A DNA stretch of 64,000 nt from Longitalea arenae (GCF_016924755.1 NZ_JAFFJX010000009.1:124001-188000), one strand, 5' to 3'; shown: positions 1 through 9,845, counted from the first letter of the stretch. Notes: generated by a model not told the origin, from the sequence alone. Numbers and translations: made by a program.

Positions 1-3000
1 ATTGTAAAGGTGTGGCCGCAGGGGTGATCTTGTTCAGGTCTTCGAAATACTGCCAGTAAACGGCGCCCCAGGCGGCAGCTTCCCGGCCTGCGCCAGTGGC
101 AGAAGAGATCTTCGACACAGTAACTTTGATATTCCCCATTTCCGGTTTTACCTGTTTTTCATCGAGCACTTTTTTGAAATAACCGGTGCCGGCTTCCTGC
201 TGCTGGTCTTTACTGCTAATAGCGGTATTGCCAAGATCGATGGTAATATCCGGTGCGTTCGTCAGCAGATCAGTTCCCTGTAAAAGCAGCGCATAACAGG
301 CATCTGCGGTGGCTTTGGTGGTTCTCCAGTGCTGCGTTTGTTTTTGTTTCAGTAACCATAATTTCATATCGTTCACGGCGGCTGTATCCTGTGTTACTTC
401 GGTAAAGGTCTCGATCATCAGGGACTGGCTTTCAACAGGTGATTGATACCAGTAATAACCCGCTGAGAAATCTTTCCAGTACATGCCCATTTCTTCATTA
501 ATGAGAGCGTTCTCTTTTAATGACTTTACAATATTGCGGGCGGTTTGTACATCGCCGGTGCGGAAGAGCGACAAGGCGATCATGCCCTGCATGTATTTGC
601 TTTGTTTCACCCAGGCTTTTTGGGATTGCGAACGGTAATAGTTATAGGCTTTGAACACATTACCGGGCACGCCATTTTCAGGGAAGAAGCTCCGCATGTA
701 TAAATACTGAATATGCAGCGGACTGATATATTCCGTTTCCGGCAGCTTTTTGCGCTGCTTCAACATGTTGTTGTAGTCTTCCTGCAGGCGGGCATCCAGA
801 TAAGGGAGCGCTTTTTTGATAATGGCATCCAGTAGATCGTTCGATGGTAAGGCTTTCAGCTTTTTCAGGTGGCCGATACCGGTGAGAATGTATTGGGTAA
901 TATAACGATCGTCCGGACCGCCCTTGAACCATACAAAACCACCATTGGGGCTTTGCAGTTCCTGCAGTTTGCTAATGTTCTTTGTAAGCTCGCCGCTCAT
1001 GCGCACCAGGTCGAACAGTAAGGCGATGTTCTTTTTTTGTTGCGCTTCATTTTTTGCCTGTAATACCCAGGGAGTTTCCTGCAACAGCACTGATTTCAAC
1101 TCTTCGTTCTTTTGCAAATTGCTGAGCAGCGCCGAAGAATCGGCAGTTTTCCAACGTTCGAAGATCTGTTTGATCTTCGGGGAAGCATTGGCAATGGTGC
1201 TGGCCAGGGCATTGGCATAATAACGGTTGAAGACCTGTTCAGCGCAATCGTAGGGATATTCCATTAAGTAAGGCAGGGCCTGTACCGCATACCAGGCGGG
1301 ATTGGTAGTGAATTCAACGGTTAGTGCATGATGGTTCAGGCTTTCGCTGTTACCGCTTTTAACCAGCTTTTCAAAAGTAAAGCTTTTGGTTCCATTACCA
1401 CGAACGGGCAGCGGTACGCTTTCTGTAACCAGCATGCGGTTGCTTACCACCGGTAGCATGGCTTCTTCGCCGTCACTGGTATTGCCGGCCCGGGCAACCA
1501 GCCGGTAAGTGACCGGTTTATTGTACTGGTAAGGGATCTCGAGGCTGAAGCTGACGGGAACGCTTTGTTTGGCCGGAACGGTAAAATACTGACTGGGGAT
1601 CACATTGCGGAACCAGCCATCCACAGCCTGGTTGGTAGTGGCATCGATCAGTTGTAATTGTACCTGTCCGGTTATTTCCTTATCGGTAAGGTTGGCGATC
1701 TTGCCGCTGAAATTCATGCGGTCGCCTTCCCGCAAAAAGCGGGGGGCATTGGGTTGCACCATCAGGTCTTTTTGGGTAACGATGGTTTTTTCATCGTAGC
1801 CAAATGACAGGTCTTTGGTATGTGCCAGGCTCATCCACTTCCATTGTGTGACTGCTTCCGGCATAGTGAAGGAGAATTCGATATTCCCATCGGCATCGGT
1901 ATGCAGGTCGGGGAAGAAGAAGGCCGTTTCATTAAAGTTCTTACGTACCTGAACCGCCGCTGTTCCGGGGGCGGCAGGTTTTTCTGCGGCGTCAGCCTCA
2001 TCCTCTTCTTTCTCCATTGAATCTGCAGCCACATCTCTTTTTTTGGCTGTTCCATAACCAACCACCACCACTTCTGAAAGCGCCTGGTTCGCCGCTTCCG
2101 GTGCGGCCGGTACCCCTGCAGCTATGCCCGCTACGCGGCCTTCTAACATCCTGCTATTCCGGTGGGCGAAGTATTCACTGCCGGGCACCAGGTTCAGCTG
2201 ATCGTATTCCTTGTTAACCGGTTTGTATAACTCAACGGCATTGTATTTCTCCAGCGACTGTACGGCGCTGAAGCCATTGCCGCCGGCCCATTTCTGCTGG
2301 GCGAAATAAAGATCCCACAGTGATGGTTTACTCCATTTTTGCGGTTTGAACTGGTCTAACGAGGCATCGTACATCGCAGTAAGCATTTCAGCCGCCACTT
2401 TATCGCCTTTGTAGCCGCTGATCTTCACTTTCCATTTTTCTTCGCTGCCGGGCAGGGTCTTATCGCGGAATGTTTCATAGCTTATGGTCAGTTCTTTATT
2501 GGTATAAGGCACCATGAATGTTTGCACAACACTATATACGCGGTTATGTTTTACAAAGGCGATCTGAATGCCAAAACCGCCACGCTCTTTTTCTGTAACC
2601 GGTATTTCGAAAGAACGGCTGTTCTTGTTCAGGGTGAAAAAGGTTCTGCTGCTGGTAGTGTCTTTATTATTCACTTCGTGGATCACAAATGCATCTTCCA
2701 GTGTAGTGCTTACCTGGTAAACGGCTTTCTCGCCGGGTTCAACGGTGGTTTTAGCGCTTTCGATACCACCCATGGCGATTGGGCTCACAATACCCTGGTT
2801 ATACAGTTGTACATACCGAATGTCTTTCACATCTTCGCCGTATTTATCTTTTGTTGTAGCTTCTATAACATACCAGCCGGGGGTTAATGCAGGATGATCG
2901 ATGCTGAATGGTTTATTGCCCGAGGTAGTGTCGGTTCTTTCAGCCACCTTTTGCGCCCGGGCCCATGTAGCCGGATCGTCCTCGTTTTTATATGCATCGT

Positions 3001-5707
3001 AAGGGAATGAAGCATAAAACTCCTGTTGTGACAGCACAAAAGTGTCTGGTTGCGGCCAGTAGCGTGTTCTGAACAGGCGTTCAGGGGTCTGCAGCTTATG
3101 AATAGCAACTGTAACCCTTGTTTGTTCAAACAGGTCGTTGAGGTTGGTGCTTGATAGCATTATCTGCTTCAGGCTGTCGGTATGTAGTTTTTCCGGCAGA
3201 TGCAGGGTAAGCTTCAGGGCCTGGTAAGCCACTGCCAGTTCCGTATTGCCGCTTCTTGTTTCACCGGCTGCATCGGTAACATCGGCGGACACTTCATAAT
3301 AAAATGTGGGCTGGTCCTTTTTCGGGATCTGATTATCAGGAACTGCTTTGAAGCTGATCCTGAACTCCCCTTTTGTATCGGTGGTTGATTCACCATGGGC
3401 GATCTCCACTTCCTCTCTGCCATAAGGCGGCCAGATCATTTTGCGGTAACCGCCGCCATAAAACCATAAGGGCATAATGGTTTTACGTACTACGCGGTAT
3501 TTTACTTTGGCGCCGTCGATGGTATTGCCGGCATATGCCTTTGCTGCGCCGGTTACTGTTATGTTTTCATTTAAGCGGTAAGTACCGGTGGGTTTATTGA
3601 TCTCTACCAGGAACCTAGGCCGTTTGTATTCTTCAACAGAAAAACTGATGCTGCCATTGCCGTGTACATCCATGATGTTAAAATCGCCATTCAGTACATT
3701 GGTGGGCAGCGTGAATTTACCAGAATAGGCGCCATATTCATTCGTAGTTACTCGTATAGTATCAACCTCTTCCCCATTGGCGCCCGATATTCTTAGGGTA
3801 GTTTTATAATCGGTGAGAATACTGGTTTCCCCGGTTTTATACTTTCTGTTCACCATTATGCCCTTAAAGTACACAGTTTGTCCCGGGCGGTATATCGACC
3901 GGTCGGTAAACAGGTATGTTATCCTTGAATCTGGTATCTCCTTCGGGTATGGTAATTGTGGATACGTATAATTGTATTGGTAATCATCCAGCATCAAACG
4001 GTCATCGCCGCTGGTGATTTCCAGTTTAAAATTGTTTTCATGGTTATTCCGTGATGGATTGATCTTTACATACCCGTTTTCATTAGCAACGGTTTTTTGG
4101 CCTTTGCTGTCGATGTACTTGCGGGCGTTGTGATCGTAGGAGCGGTACCATACCTGTACCCGGGCATTTGGGAGCGGTTTACCGGTTTCGCGATGTACTA
4201 CAAAGTATTCACTTCCTTTATTAATGTAGGCAATGTTCGACACGTAAAAGAACTGTACGGCCAGCTGGTTATCGCTTAATGAAAATGAATTGTTAACACT
4301 GGCCACCAGGGCGTATTCGCCAATAGGTAAGGCATCTACTTTTATTTCTGTCGAATGCTTTTGATGATCTTTGGTATCTGGCAATTGTTGGTTAAATGAC
4401 CGGGTAACAGGTAAGGCTACCAGTTTTTCCCAGTAATCATCTTCCCAGTTGTTGGTGCCAAGCGATTCCCGGGTATTTGCATCCAGTTTTATAATACGGA
4501 AATGCAGCCGCGTAAAATTGCGGTAAGAGATCAGCGTACGGAAAGCTTGTCCGGGTACATTCACCTTTTCGGTTTGCAGATTCATTTCTGAGCGGGTGAT
4601 CTCCTTCATGAGGTTGGCGCAGTTCATTTTTCCTTCACTGCTGTCTTTTTGGGCCAGTACTTTGTCACATATGTTTACGGCTTTAAGGTATTCATCGCGG
4701 TAGGCTTCTCCTTTCAACGGATCATATTGCCGGGCCTGTATGGTATGCCATTGGGCTAATAAATACCAGGCCTGGGTAGCGGCTGGTATCAATCCATAGG
4801 TATTACCGATCTGTTCCAGGGCTTTTGTGTACAAGGCTTCTTTATTTTCCATGGTGGCATGGTTGTACACGTATTGTATTCTATCGATATCCGCGTCAAG
4901 TAAAGCATCGGGTTTGGCATCACCTGCATGGAACTGTAGCAGGCGTTGGTACAACTGAAGGGCTTTGAACTGTAAGGAAAGGCTGTCACTGGTGCTGAAC
5001 TTATATTGCATGAACTGTTTCGCTGTTGCAAATGCAGCAGTATCTGTAATTTCAAAAGCGTTTTCCGGTTTGGTGATCGTGTGTTCACTGTTCCTGAAAT
5101 AATCCAGCGCCCGGTGTGCCAGCAGGTCGAAGAGGGTAGGGCGTAAATGGCGTACGTTCCCTTTTATAATAATGGGATCGAATGGCTCCAGCTTTGTTTG
5201 CTGCAACTCTTTTTCATTGCTGATGGAAGCCAGGTAGAGTTCGGCGATCTTTTTATGAAAATCATCGGTGCTCCAGGTGGCCAGATCGTCTTTTTGAAAA
5301 TTGACGGTTTGTGTACGGTTGTATAACTGGTAACGGTGCCTTTGAAACCAGTTCCAGTAATTTTGTGCCGCTACACTTTGCAGTAAAGCCCGTACTGCGT
5401 CTTTGGAGCCGGTGATCTCGGCTTCGAGCTGTTTTATATTCTTTTTGACCGCATCTTCTTCTTTCAGTTCTTGTAATGAAGAACGGTATAACACGGCCTT
5501 GATCACCTGCGCATCATTACCTTCCTGTTTGGCCTGCGAGTAGATCTTGTTCACCTCCGCCAGGGCCGATGCGGTAAGAAGGCTTTTATGGATCAGGCTG
5601 TCGATCTTTTTCCATTCTTTTTCGTAGGTTTTCATCTTTTGCTGCGCATTGGCGATCAGTACAAGCAGGGTTGCACAGATCAGTGATAAAGTTCTCTTAA
5701 ATATCAT
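1..5707 (-). CDS. alpha-2-macroglobulin family protein with thioester (partial, C-terminus beyond window)
   Basis: The minus frame is open from an ATG at 5707 to the left edge, giving 1902 visible residues; the C-terminus lies outside. Residues 1-20 form a signal peptide ending in ANAQ, so the protein is exported. The first 450 residues are helical and unassigned. An MG2-type beta domain follows near 600 (YRPGQTVYFKG). The alpha-2-macroglobulin domain begins near 1255 (ETAFFFPDL). The thioester motif CAEQ lies at residues 1488-1491 (bases 1235-1246), inside the helical thioester domain. Family knowledge: bacterial members trap attacking proteases by bait cleavage and thioester coupling. Oddly, the region before the alpha-2-macroglobulin domain, where the bait should be, contains EVVVVGYGT (1212-1220) and GRVAGI, both typical of SusC plugs. 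No pbpC partner is visible on the gene's upstream side; the downstream side is outside the window. Confidence 0.93.
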   Translation of the reverse strand, partial: MIFKRTLSLICATLLVLIANAQQKMKTYEKEWKKIDSLIHKSLLTASALAEVNKIYSQAKQEGNDAQVIKAVLYRSSLQELKEEDAVKKNIKQLEAEITGSKDAVRALLQSVAAQNYWNWFQRHRYQLYNRTQTVNFQKDDLATWSTDDFHKKIAELYLASISNEKELQQTKLEPFDPIIIKGNVRHLRPTLFDLLAHRALDYFRNSEHTITKPENAFEITDTAAFATAKQFMQYKFSTSDSLSLQFKALQLYQRLLQFHAGDAKPDALLDADIDRIQYVYNHATMENKEALYTKALEQIGNTYGLIPAATQAWYLLAQWHTIQARQYDPLKGEAYRDEYLKAVNICDKVLAQKDSSEGKMNCANLMKEITRSEMNLQTEKVNVPGQAFRTLISYRNFTRLHFRIIKLDANTRESLGTNNWEDDYWEKLVALPVTRSFNQQLPDTKDHQKHSTEIKVDALPIGEYALVASVNNSFSLSDNQLAVQFFYVSNIAYINKGSEYFVVHRETGKPLPNARVQVWYRSYDHNARKYIDSKGQKTVANENGYVKINPSRNNHENNFKLEITSGDDRLMLDDYQYNYTYPQLPYPKEIPDSRITYLFTDRSIYRPGQTVYFKGIMVNRKYKTGETSILTDYKTTLRISGANGEEVDTIRVTTNEYGAYSGKFTLPTNVLNGDFNIMDVHGNGSISFSVEEYKRPRFLVEINKPTGTYRLNENITVTGAAKAYAGNTIDGAKVKYRVVRKTIMPLWFYGGGYRKMIWPPYGREEVEIAHGESTTDTKGEFRISFKAVPDNQIPKKDQPTFYYEVSADVTDAAGETRSGNTELAVAYQALKLTLHLPEKLHTDSLKQIMLSSTNLNDLFEQTRVTVAIHKLQTPERLFRTRYWPQPDTFVLSQQEFYASFPYDAYKNEDDPATWARAQKVAERTDTTSGNKPFSIDHPALTPGWYVIEATTKDKYGEDVKDIRYVQLYNQGIVSPIAMGGIESAKTTVEPGEKAVYQVSTTLEDAFVIHEVNNKDTTSSRTFFTLNKNSRSFEIPVTEKERGGFGIQIAFVKHNRVYSVVQTFMVPYTNKELTISYETFRDKTLPGSEEKWKVKISGYKGDKVAAEMLTAMYDASLDQFKPQKWSKPSLWDLYFAQQKWAGGNGFSAVQSLEKYNAVELYKPVNKEYDQLNLVPGSEYFAHRNSRMLEGRVAGIAAGVPAAPEAANQALSEVVVVGYGTAKKRDVAADSMEKEEDEADAAEKPAAPGTAAVQVRKNFNETAFFFPDLHTDADGNIEFSFTMPEAVTQWKWMSLAHTKDLSFGYDEKTIVTQKDLMVQPNAPRFLREGDRMNFSGKIANLTDKEITGQVQLQLIDATTNQAVDGWFRNVIPSQYFTVPAKQSVPVSFSLEIPYQYNKPVTYRLVARAGNTSDGEEAMLPVVSNRMLVTESVPLPVRGNGTKSFTFEKLVKSGNSESLNHHALTVEFTTNPAWYAVQALPYLMEYPYDCAEQVFNRYYANALASTIANASPKIKQIFERWKTADSSALLSNLQKNEELKSVLLQETPWVLQAKNEAQQKKNIALLFDLVRMSGELTKNISKLQELQSPNGGFVWFKGGPDDRYITQYILTGIGHLKKLKALPSNDLLDAIIKKALPYLDARLQEDYNNMLKQRKKLPETEYISPLHIQYLYMRSFFPENGVPGNVFKAYNYYRSQSQKAWVKQSKYMQGMIALSLFRTGDVQTARNIVKSLKENALINEEMGMYWKDFSAGYYWYQSPVESQSLMIETFTEVTQDTAAVNDMKLWLLKQKQTQHWRTTKATADACYALLLQGTDLLTNAPDITIDLGNTAISSKDQQQEAGTGYFKKVLDEKQVKPEMGNIKVTVSKISSATGAGREAAAWGAVYWQYFEDLNKITPAATPLQ

Positions 5708-5755
5708 TAAGACCTAATTTTTGATACAAGTTATTAAAAAACTAAAGTAAGAGGT

Positions 5756-5834
5756 GTGAAATAGAAAGTATGAAGAAGTACGAATTTCAAGGACCGTTGT
5801 TTTCCTACTTCATATTTCCTACTTCCTACTTCAC
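5756..5834. repeat. inverted word-repeat element (GAAGTAGGAA words)
   Basis: The left arm (5756-5782) reads GTGAAATAGAAAGTATGAAG and onward. The right arm (5804-5834) is its imperfect complement, built from reiterated CCTACTTC and CATATTTCCT words. A spacer of about 21 bases separates them. It lies between the divergent alpha-2-macroglobulin and DUF4476 genes. The arms can pair in more than one register because the words repeat. Apart from this, the 5708-6051 gap holds only the candidate promoter at 5985. Confidence 0.6.
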
Positions 5835-5984
5835 ATATAGAACGATGCAAGTTGCAAATAAAATACATACGGCTAATTGTTAAAGTCCCTTAACGGCTGG
5901 CTGATGAATGGGTTTCGTTATGCGTGGGGGTTATTCCATTTCCTGCCTTATATATAGCAATATTAAATATAAGTTATTGATCCA

Positions 5985-5992
5985 TATGTTTG
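5985..5992 (+). promoter_or_regulatory. candidate -7 box for the DUF4476 gene
   Basis: TATGTTTG matches the Bacteroidota -7 consensus TAnnTTTG exactly and lies 60 bases before the ATG at 6052. No convincing TTG is seen at -33, so this is only a candidate. Confidence 0.4.
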
Positions 5993-6051
5993 TGCAACGT
6001 AAGTCCTGCAAAAAACGTTCTAGAAATATCAAAGCCCTTTAAACATCCAGT

Positions 6052-6795
6052 ATGAAAAAGACCTGTTTACAGATCCTGTTGGTGCTGCTCGCCTTCACGG
6101 CAGTGGCGCGCGACGGAGCCAATGACGGCATCATCAGCATTACCAGTTTAAGCCCCGCTGATATGCTTTTCGAAGTTGATGGCCGGCAATACCCCTTCAA
6201 TAACAATTCGCTCACCCTGCGTAATATTACGGCCGGTTACCACCAGGTAAAGGTGTATGTGAAGAAACCCAAGACCCTTCCTGGTCCGCAAACCATGATC
6301 TACAGCAAGAACGTGTATGTAAAACCGAAATATTATGTGGATATTGTCATTAACCGGTTTAACCGCGCTCTGATCGATGAGCAGCAGATCGTTGATAACC
6401 GCTATGATACAGATGACCGCAACAATCAGAACAATGCTACTGTTCCGAATATCAAAGATCCCCGTTACAATAACTTTCCCAGGAACAACAACAATACGGC
6501 GCCGCGAGCCATAGATGATGTTACGTTCGCTTCGTTTATGGAGACCATTAAACATGAGAGCTTCGACGACTCGCGGATGGCCATTGCCAGATCAGGTATA
6601 GATCAGAATTATTTTACAGCCGCGCAGGCCAAACAGCTGATCTCTCTTTTCTCCTTTGAGAGCAGCAAGCTCGAGATCGCTAAATATATGTATGGAAAAA
6701 TAACCGACCCTAAAAATTACTTCATAGTATATAATGCTTTTACATTCAGTAAAAGCAAGGAAGAGCTGGGCGAATACATAAGGAACTACAAATAA
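6052..6795 (+). CDS. secreted DUF4476 domain protein
   Basis: This is a 247-residue protein with a signal peptide (MKKTCLQILLVLLAFTAVA). Residues 25-105 are beta-rich and resemble a small carbohydrate- or peptide-binding fold (FEVDGRQYPF, GYHQVKVYV). Residues 115-155 form an Asn-rich, low-complexity linker with alternating N, D and R. The C-terminal 90 residues match DUF4476 (FASFMETIKHESFDDSRMAI through AKQLISLFSFESSKLEIA), a helical module common in exported Bacteroidota proteins. Its biochemical role is unknown; a cell-surface or periplasmic place follows from the signal peptide. It is a single gene ending at a bidirectional terminator shared with sucD. Confidence 0.85.
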   Translation: MKKTCLQILLVLLAFTAVARDGANDGIISITSLSPADMLFEVDGRQYPFNNNSLTLRNITAGYHQVKVYVKKPKTLPGPQTMIYSKNVYVKPKYYVDIVINRFNRALIDEQQIVDNRYDTDDRNNQNNATVPNIKDPRYNNFPRNNNNTAPRAIDDVTFASFMETIKHESFDDSRMAIARSGIDQNYFTAAQAKQLISLFSFESSKLEIAKYMYGKITDPKNYFIVYNAFTFSKSKEELGEYIRNYK

Positions 6796-6857
6796 AGGGG
6801 TATGCCACATTTGCTTTTGCAGTCGCACAGGTAATGGGGCACAACCCGATGGCCATT

Positions 6858-6900
6858 AAAAAACCTTGCAGATCATGCCGGAGCAGAACTGCAAGGTTTT
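6858..6900. terminator. bidirectional terminator between DUF4476 gene and sucD
   Basis: AAAACCTTGCAG and CTGCAAGGTTTT form a 12-base-pair stem around a 17-base loop, with A and T runs on its flanks. It sits between two convergent genes and can serve both. Confidence 0.75.
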
Positions 6901-6922
6901 GCTATTTAAAAGCGGATTACGC

Positions 6923-7795
6923 TTATTTCTTAATGATCTTGGCCATGGTAACGCCAATATCAGCAGGGCTCGACACTACGGTGATACCGCATTCCTGCAT
7001 GATCTTCATTTTGGCTGCAGCTGTATCTTCTGCACCGCCAACGATAGCGCCGGCATGACCCATACGGCGTCCGGGAGGAGCTGTTTGACCGGCAATAAAG
7101 CCCACTACAGGTTTTTTACCATTTTCCTTATACCAGCGGGCGGCTTCAGCTTCCATACCACCACCAATTTCACCGATCATTACCACGCCTTCTGTTTCCG
7201 GATCGTTCATGAACATTTCCAGTGCTTCGCGGGTAGTAGTGCCAATGATGGGGTCGCCACCGATCCCTACAGCTGTAGAAACACCCAAACCGGCTTTAGC
7301 TACCTGGTCAGACGCTTCATAAGTAAGCGTACCTGATTTAGATACGATACCGATCTTACCTTTTTTGAATACGAAGCCCGGCATGATGCCTACTTTGCAT
7401 TCACCGGCAGTGATAACGCCCGGACAGTTAGGCCCGATAAGGCGGGTTTTAGTGCCCTGCAGGTACAATTTGGCTTTCACCATATCCTGCACAGGAATAC
7501 CTTCCGTTATACATACTACCAGTTCAATGCCGGCATTGGCAGCCTCCATAATAGCGTCGGATGCAAAAGCCGGTGGTACAAATATGATCGACACATTGGC
7601 CCCGGTTTCCTTTACAGCTTCCGCTACGGTATTAAATACCGGCCTGTCTAAATGCAATGTGCCACCTTTGTTTGGTGTAACGCCACCTACCACATTGGTA
7701 CCATATTCTATCATTTGTGTAGCATGAAAGGTACCTTCTGTACCGGTAAAGCCCTGCACCAGGATCTTTGATTGTTTGTTTACTAAAATACTCAT
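6923..7795 (-). CDS. sucD: succinate-CoA ligase (ADP-forming) alpha subunit
   Basis: This 290-residue protein is the alpha subunit of succinyl-CoA synthetase. With SucB it interconverts succinyl-CoA plus ADP/GDP and phosphate with succinate, CoA and ATP/GTP in the citric acid cycle, in the cytoplasm. The start [20 protein letters not shown] is the usual N-terminus with the CoA-binding Rossmann domain. GPNCPGVI lies mid-protein, and [13 protein letters not shown] near residue 245 contains the histidine that is phosphorylated. Length is normal for the family. The sucB partner is not adjacent, which is frequent in Bacteroidota. A candidate -7 box lies at 7833-7840. Confidence 0.97.
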   Translation of the reverse strand: MSILVNKQSKILVQGFTGTEGTFHATQMIEYGTNVVGGVTPNKGGTLHLDRPVFNTVAEAVKETGANVSIIFVPPAFASDAIMEAANAGIELVVCITEGIPVQDMVKAKLYLQGTKTRLIGPNCPGVITAGECKVGIMPGFVFKKGKIGIVSKSGTLTYEASDQVAKAGLGVSTAVGIGGDPIIGTTTREALEMFMNDPETEGVVMIGEIGGGMEAEAARWYKENGKKPVVGFIAGQTAPPGRRMGHAGAIVGGAEDTAAAKMKIMQECGITVVSSPADIGVTMAKIIKK

Positions 7796-7832
7796 CAGCG
7801 GAAATTTAGTTCCCCGACATTTATCGGGTGTG

Positions 7833-7840
7833 CAAAAATA
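7833..7840 (-). promoter_or_regulatory. candidate -7 box for sucD
   Basis: Read on the minus strand this is TATTTTTG, an exact TAnnTTTG match whose last base is 38 bases from the sucD ATG. The leader between them contains a short CCCGA/TCGGG stem (7814-7829). Confidence 0.4.
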
Positions 7841-7852
7841 GGGGATAATGGG

Positions 7853-7890
7853 TTAATTAGCTAATGTGATAATCAGCGAATGTGCACATG
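7853..7890. repeat. single-arm word-repeat remnant (TTAGCTAATGTG words)
   Basis: TTAATTAGCTAATGTGATAA and the bases after it use the same word family (GCTAAT, AATCAGC, ATGTGC) as the full inverted element at 36423-36565. No second arm is present. The rest of the 7796-8139 gap contains weak small ORFs on both strands that I do not accept as genes. Confidence 0.4.
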
Positions 7891-8139
7891 AAAGCAGGTA
7901 ATTTCCGGGAACGTTTGCGGAAGAAGAAGGGCTTACGGGCAACGGGCCACAAAGGCAACCAGCATGGCCGGCCGGCATTGGGAGAAAATATTTTGGGGCC
8001 AGGCGCCGGAATCAATATTAAGCATTTGTTGCGTCGCACACTTGTACGCCTGATCCGCTATTCGGCAAAGGAGGGCACTATTAGAAAAAATTAATTTTGC
8101 TGCTTGTTAATGCGGCTGGCGGGGCGGATCGCGTGTTTA

Positions 8140-8955
8140 TTAACCCGGCGGAAGTAATTTATCCATATCCCTGTCATTGGAGATTTTACCCGTTTGTTCC
8201 AGCATACGCATGTCTTTGGCGTCTTTTAAGAATTCTGAGGCGAAGATGAATTCGTTCAGGCGTTCATTCTTGTTAAAAATGATCTCCTTATTACTGCCTT
8301 CCCATTCTTTTTTACCCTGGTACATGAATATGATATGATCGCCGATCTCCATTACAGAGTTCATATCGTGGGTGTTCACCACCGTTGTAATGTTATATTC
8401 GGTAGTGATCTCTTTTACAAGTTTATCAATAACAAGCGATGTTTGGGGGTCGAGGCCTGAGTTAGGCTCATCTACAAAAAGATATTTAGGATTTAACACA
8501 ATGGCGCGTGCAATACCCACCCTTTTTTTCATCCCACCGCTGAGTTCAGCAGGATACTTTTTATTGACATCTTTCAGGTTAACCCGTTCCAGCACCCCGT
8601 TCACCCGCTTTAGTTTTTGCGCATAGGTATCCTGGGTGAACATGTTCAGCGGGAACATAATGTTTTGCTCAACGGTCAAACTGTCGAATAAGGCAGAACC
8701 CTGGAACAGCATGCCGATCTGCTGGCGGATCTCTTTCTTTTCTTCTGCGCCCAGTTTATTAAAATCTTTATCATCGTAGCAGATCTCGCCCTGGTCGGGT
8801 ACCAGCAAACCTACCATACATTTCATGAAAACCGTTTTACCGCTACCGCTGGCGCCGATAATGAGATTGCATTTACCTGGCTGCATGGTAACCGTTACAC
8901 CGTTCAGTACGGTTTTCTCACCAAATCCTTTTCTTATGTTTTTTACTTCGATCAT
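8140..8955 (-). CDS. Mla-type phospholipid ABC transporter ATPase
   Basis: This is a 271-residue ABC ATPase. The Walker A motif GASGSGKT is at residues 34-41, the signature LSGGMKKRVGIARAI near 140 and the Walker B FVDEPNSGLDP shortly after. The LSGGM form and the high similarity to MlaF/Ttg2A place it in the MCE-associated family that moves phospholipids between the outer and inner membranes of Gram-negative cells. It lies downstream of the MlaE-like permease on the same strand with an unusually long 149-base gap. An MlaD/MCE gene is not next to it. The function as a lipid transporter is by family; direction of transport is not deducible. Confidence 0.88.
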   Translation of the reverse strand: MIEVKNIRKGFGEKTVLNGVTVTMQPGKCNLIIGASGSGKTVFMKCMVGLLVPDQGEICYDDKDFNKLGAEEKKEIRQQIGMLFQGSALFDSLTVEQNIMFPLNMFTQDTYAQKLKRVNGVLERVNLKDVNKKYPAELSGGMKKRVGIARAIVLNPKYLFVDEPNSGLDPQTSLVIDKLVKEITTEYNITTVVNTHDMNSVMEIGDHIIFMYQGKKEWEGSNKEIIFNKNERLNEFIFASEFLKDAKDMRMLEQTGKISNDRDMDKLLPPG

Positions 8956-9104
8956 TGGCTTTTAATTCATGCTACGGATCCCTTCCAAACGCGTCTGCCC
9001 GGGCCCGGGGACATTAACAGCTCTAACTTATTAAAGTTCTATTAGTTCTACTTATTGACCGTTTTACCGGCGTTTTCGCTGCCGGTCATTGCTGCACGCA
9101 GCCA
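8956..9104. repeat. intra-operon spacer with GC palindrome and AGTTCTATT words
   Basis: The gap between the permease stop and the ATPase start contains a perfect 12-base palindrome CCCGGGCCCGGG (8998-9009). Next to it is a low-complexity run at 9019-9058 of reiterated AAAGTTCTATTAGTTCTAC words. This looks like a degenerate single-arm member of the word-repeat class inside an operon. Confidence 0.4.
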
Positions 9105-9845
9105 TTATTGTAACAATAATGCGGCCAGCACATAGTCGGCAAACAGGATGCTCACGCAGCTCACGACCACAGACTTGGTGCTCGACCGGCCGATCTCCAG
9201 GGCGCCGCCCTGCACATGATACCCATAATATGCTGGTATACTGGAAATTAGGAACGAAAAAGTATAGGCTTTTACCAGGGCGAAAAATACGTTGTACTGT
9301 TGAAAATTCGACAGCAAGCCCGTTTCATATTGATTGGCCGATAAAATGCCCGCCGAAGTAGCGGCCAGTTGTCCGCCCAATATGCCCAGCGCGGCCGAAA
9401 TGACCACGAGCAGGGGGATCATAATGAGAGAAGCCAGGATCTTGGGTAATACCAGGTAGGCCTTGGTATTGATACCCATGATCTCCAGGGCATCGATCTG
9501 CTCGCTTACCCGCATGTTGCCCAGCTCACTGGCGATCTTACTCCCAACCACACCGGCCAGTACGATACAAACCAGGGTGGGAGCGAACTCCAGAATGACC
9601 GTATCCCGCACGATCTGGGCAACGGTGCTCATGGGAATCACGGGGCTAACCAGCTGATAAGCGGTTTGCAGCGCCGAAACCGCCCCCATAAAGAATGAAA
9701 TGATGACCACTATGCCTAATGAACCGATACCGATCTCATTGCATTGGTGCATCAGCTCTTTCCAATACATCTTCCAGTTTTCAGGTTTCGAAAACATTCC
9801 TTTTATCATCAACAGGTAACGGCCAAACTCTGTAAATAAAGTCAT
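9105..9845 (-). CDS. Mla-type ABC transporter permease (MlaE/YrbE family)
   Basis: This 246-residue membrane protein has the MlaE pattern: an amphipathic N-terminus, then about five to six hydrophobic segments. The conserved block VILEFAPTLVCIVLAGVVGS is followed by the cytoplasmic coupling segment GNMRVSEQIDALEIMGI, both hallmarks of the family. It should form the membrane channel with the ATPase encoded just downstream (8140-8955) in the lipid-asymmetry pathway. The ATG at 9845 gives the standard N-terminal length. The MCE-domain partner that normally completes the complex is not in the window. Confidence 0.9.
   Translation of the reverse strand: MTLFTEFGRYLLMIKGMFSKPENWKMYWKELMHQCNEIGIGSLGIVVIISFFMGAVSALQTAYQLVSPVIPMSTVAQIVRDTVILEFAPTLVCIVLAGVVGSKIASELGNMRVSEQIDALEIMGINTKAYLVLPKILASLIMIPLLVVISAALGILGGQLAATSAGILSANQYETGLLSNFQQYNVFFALVKAYTFSFLISSIPAYYGYHVQGGALEIGRSSTKSVVVSCVSILFADYVLAALLLQ

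Noticed and set aside
7882-8094. Plus-strand 70-codon ORF with basic product
   Set aside because: Begins with GTG within a word-repeat remnant, has an equal-size ORF on the other strand, no family and no ribosome-binding site.
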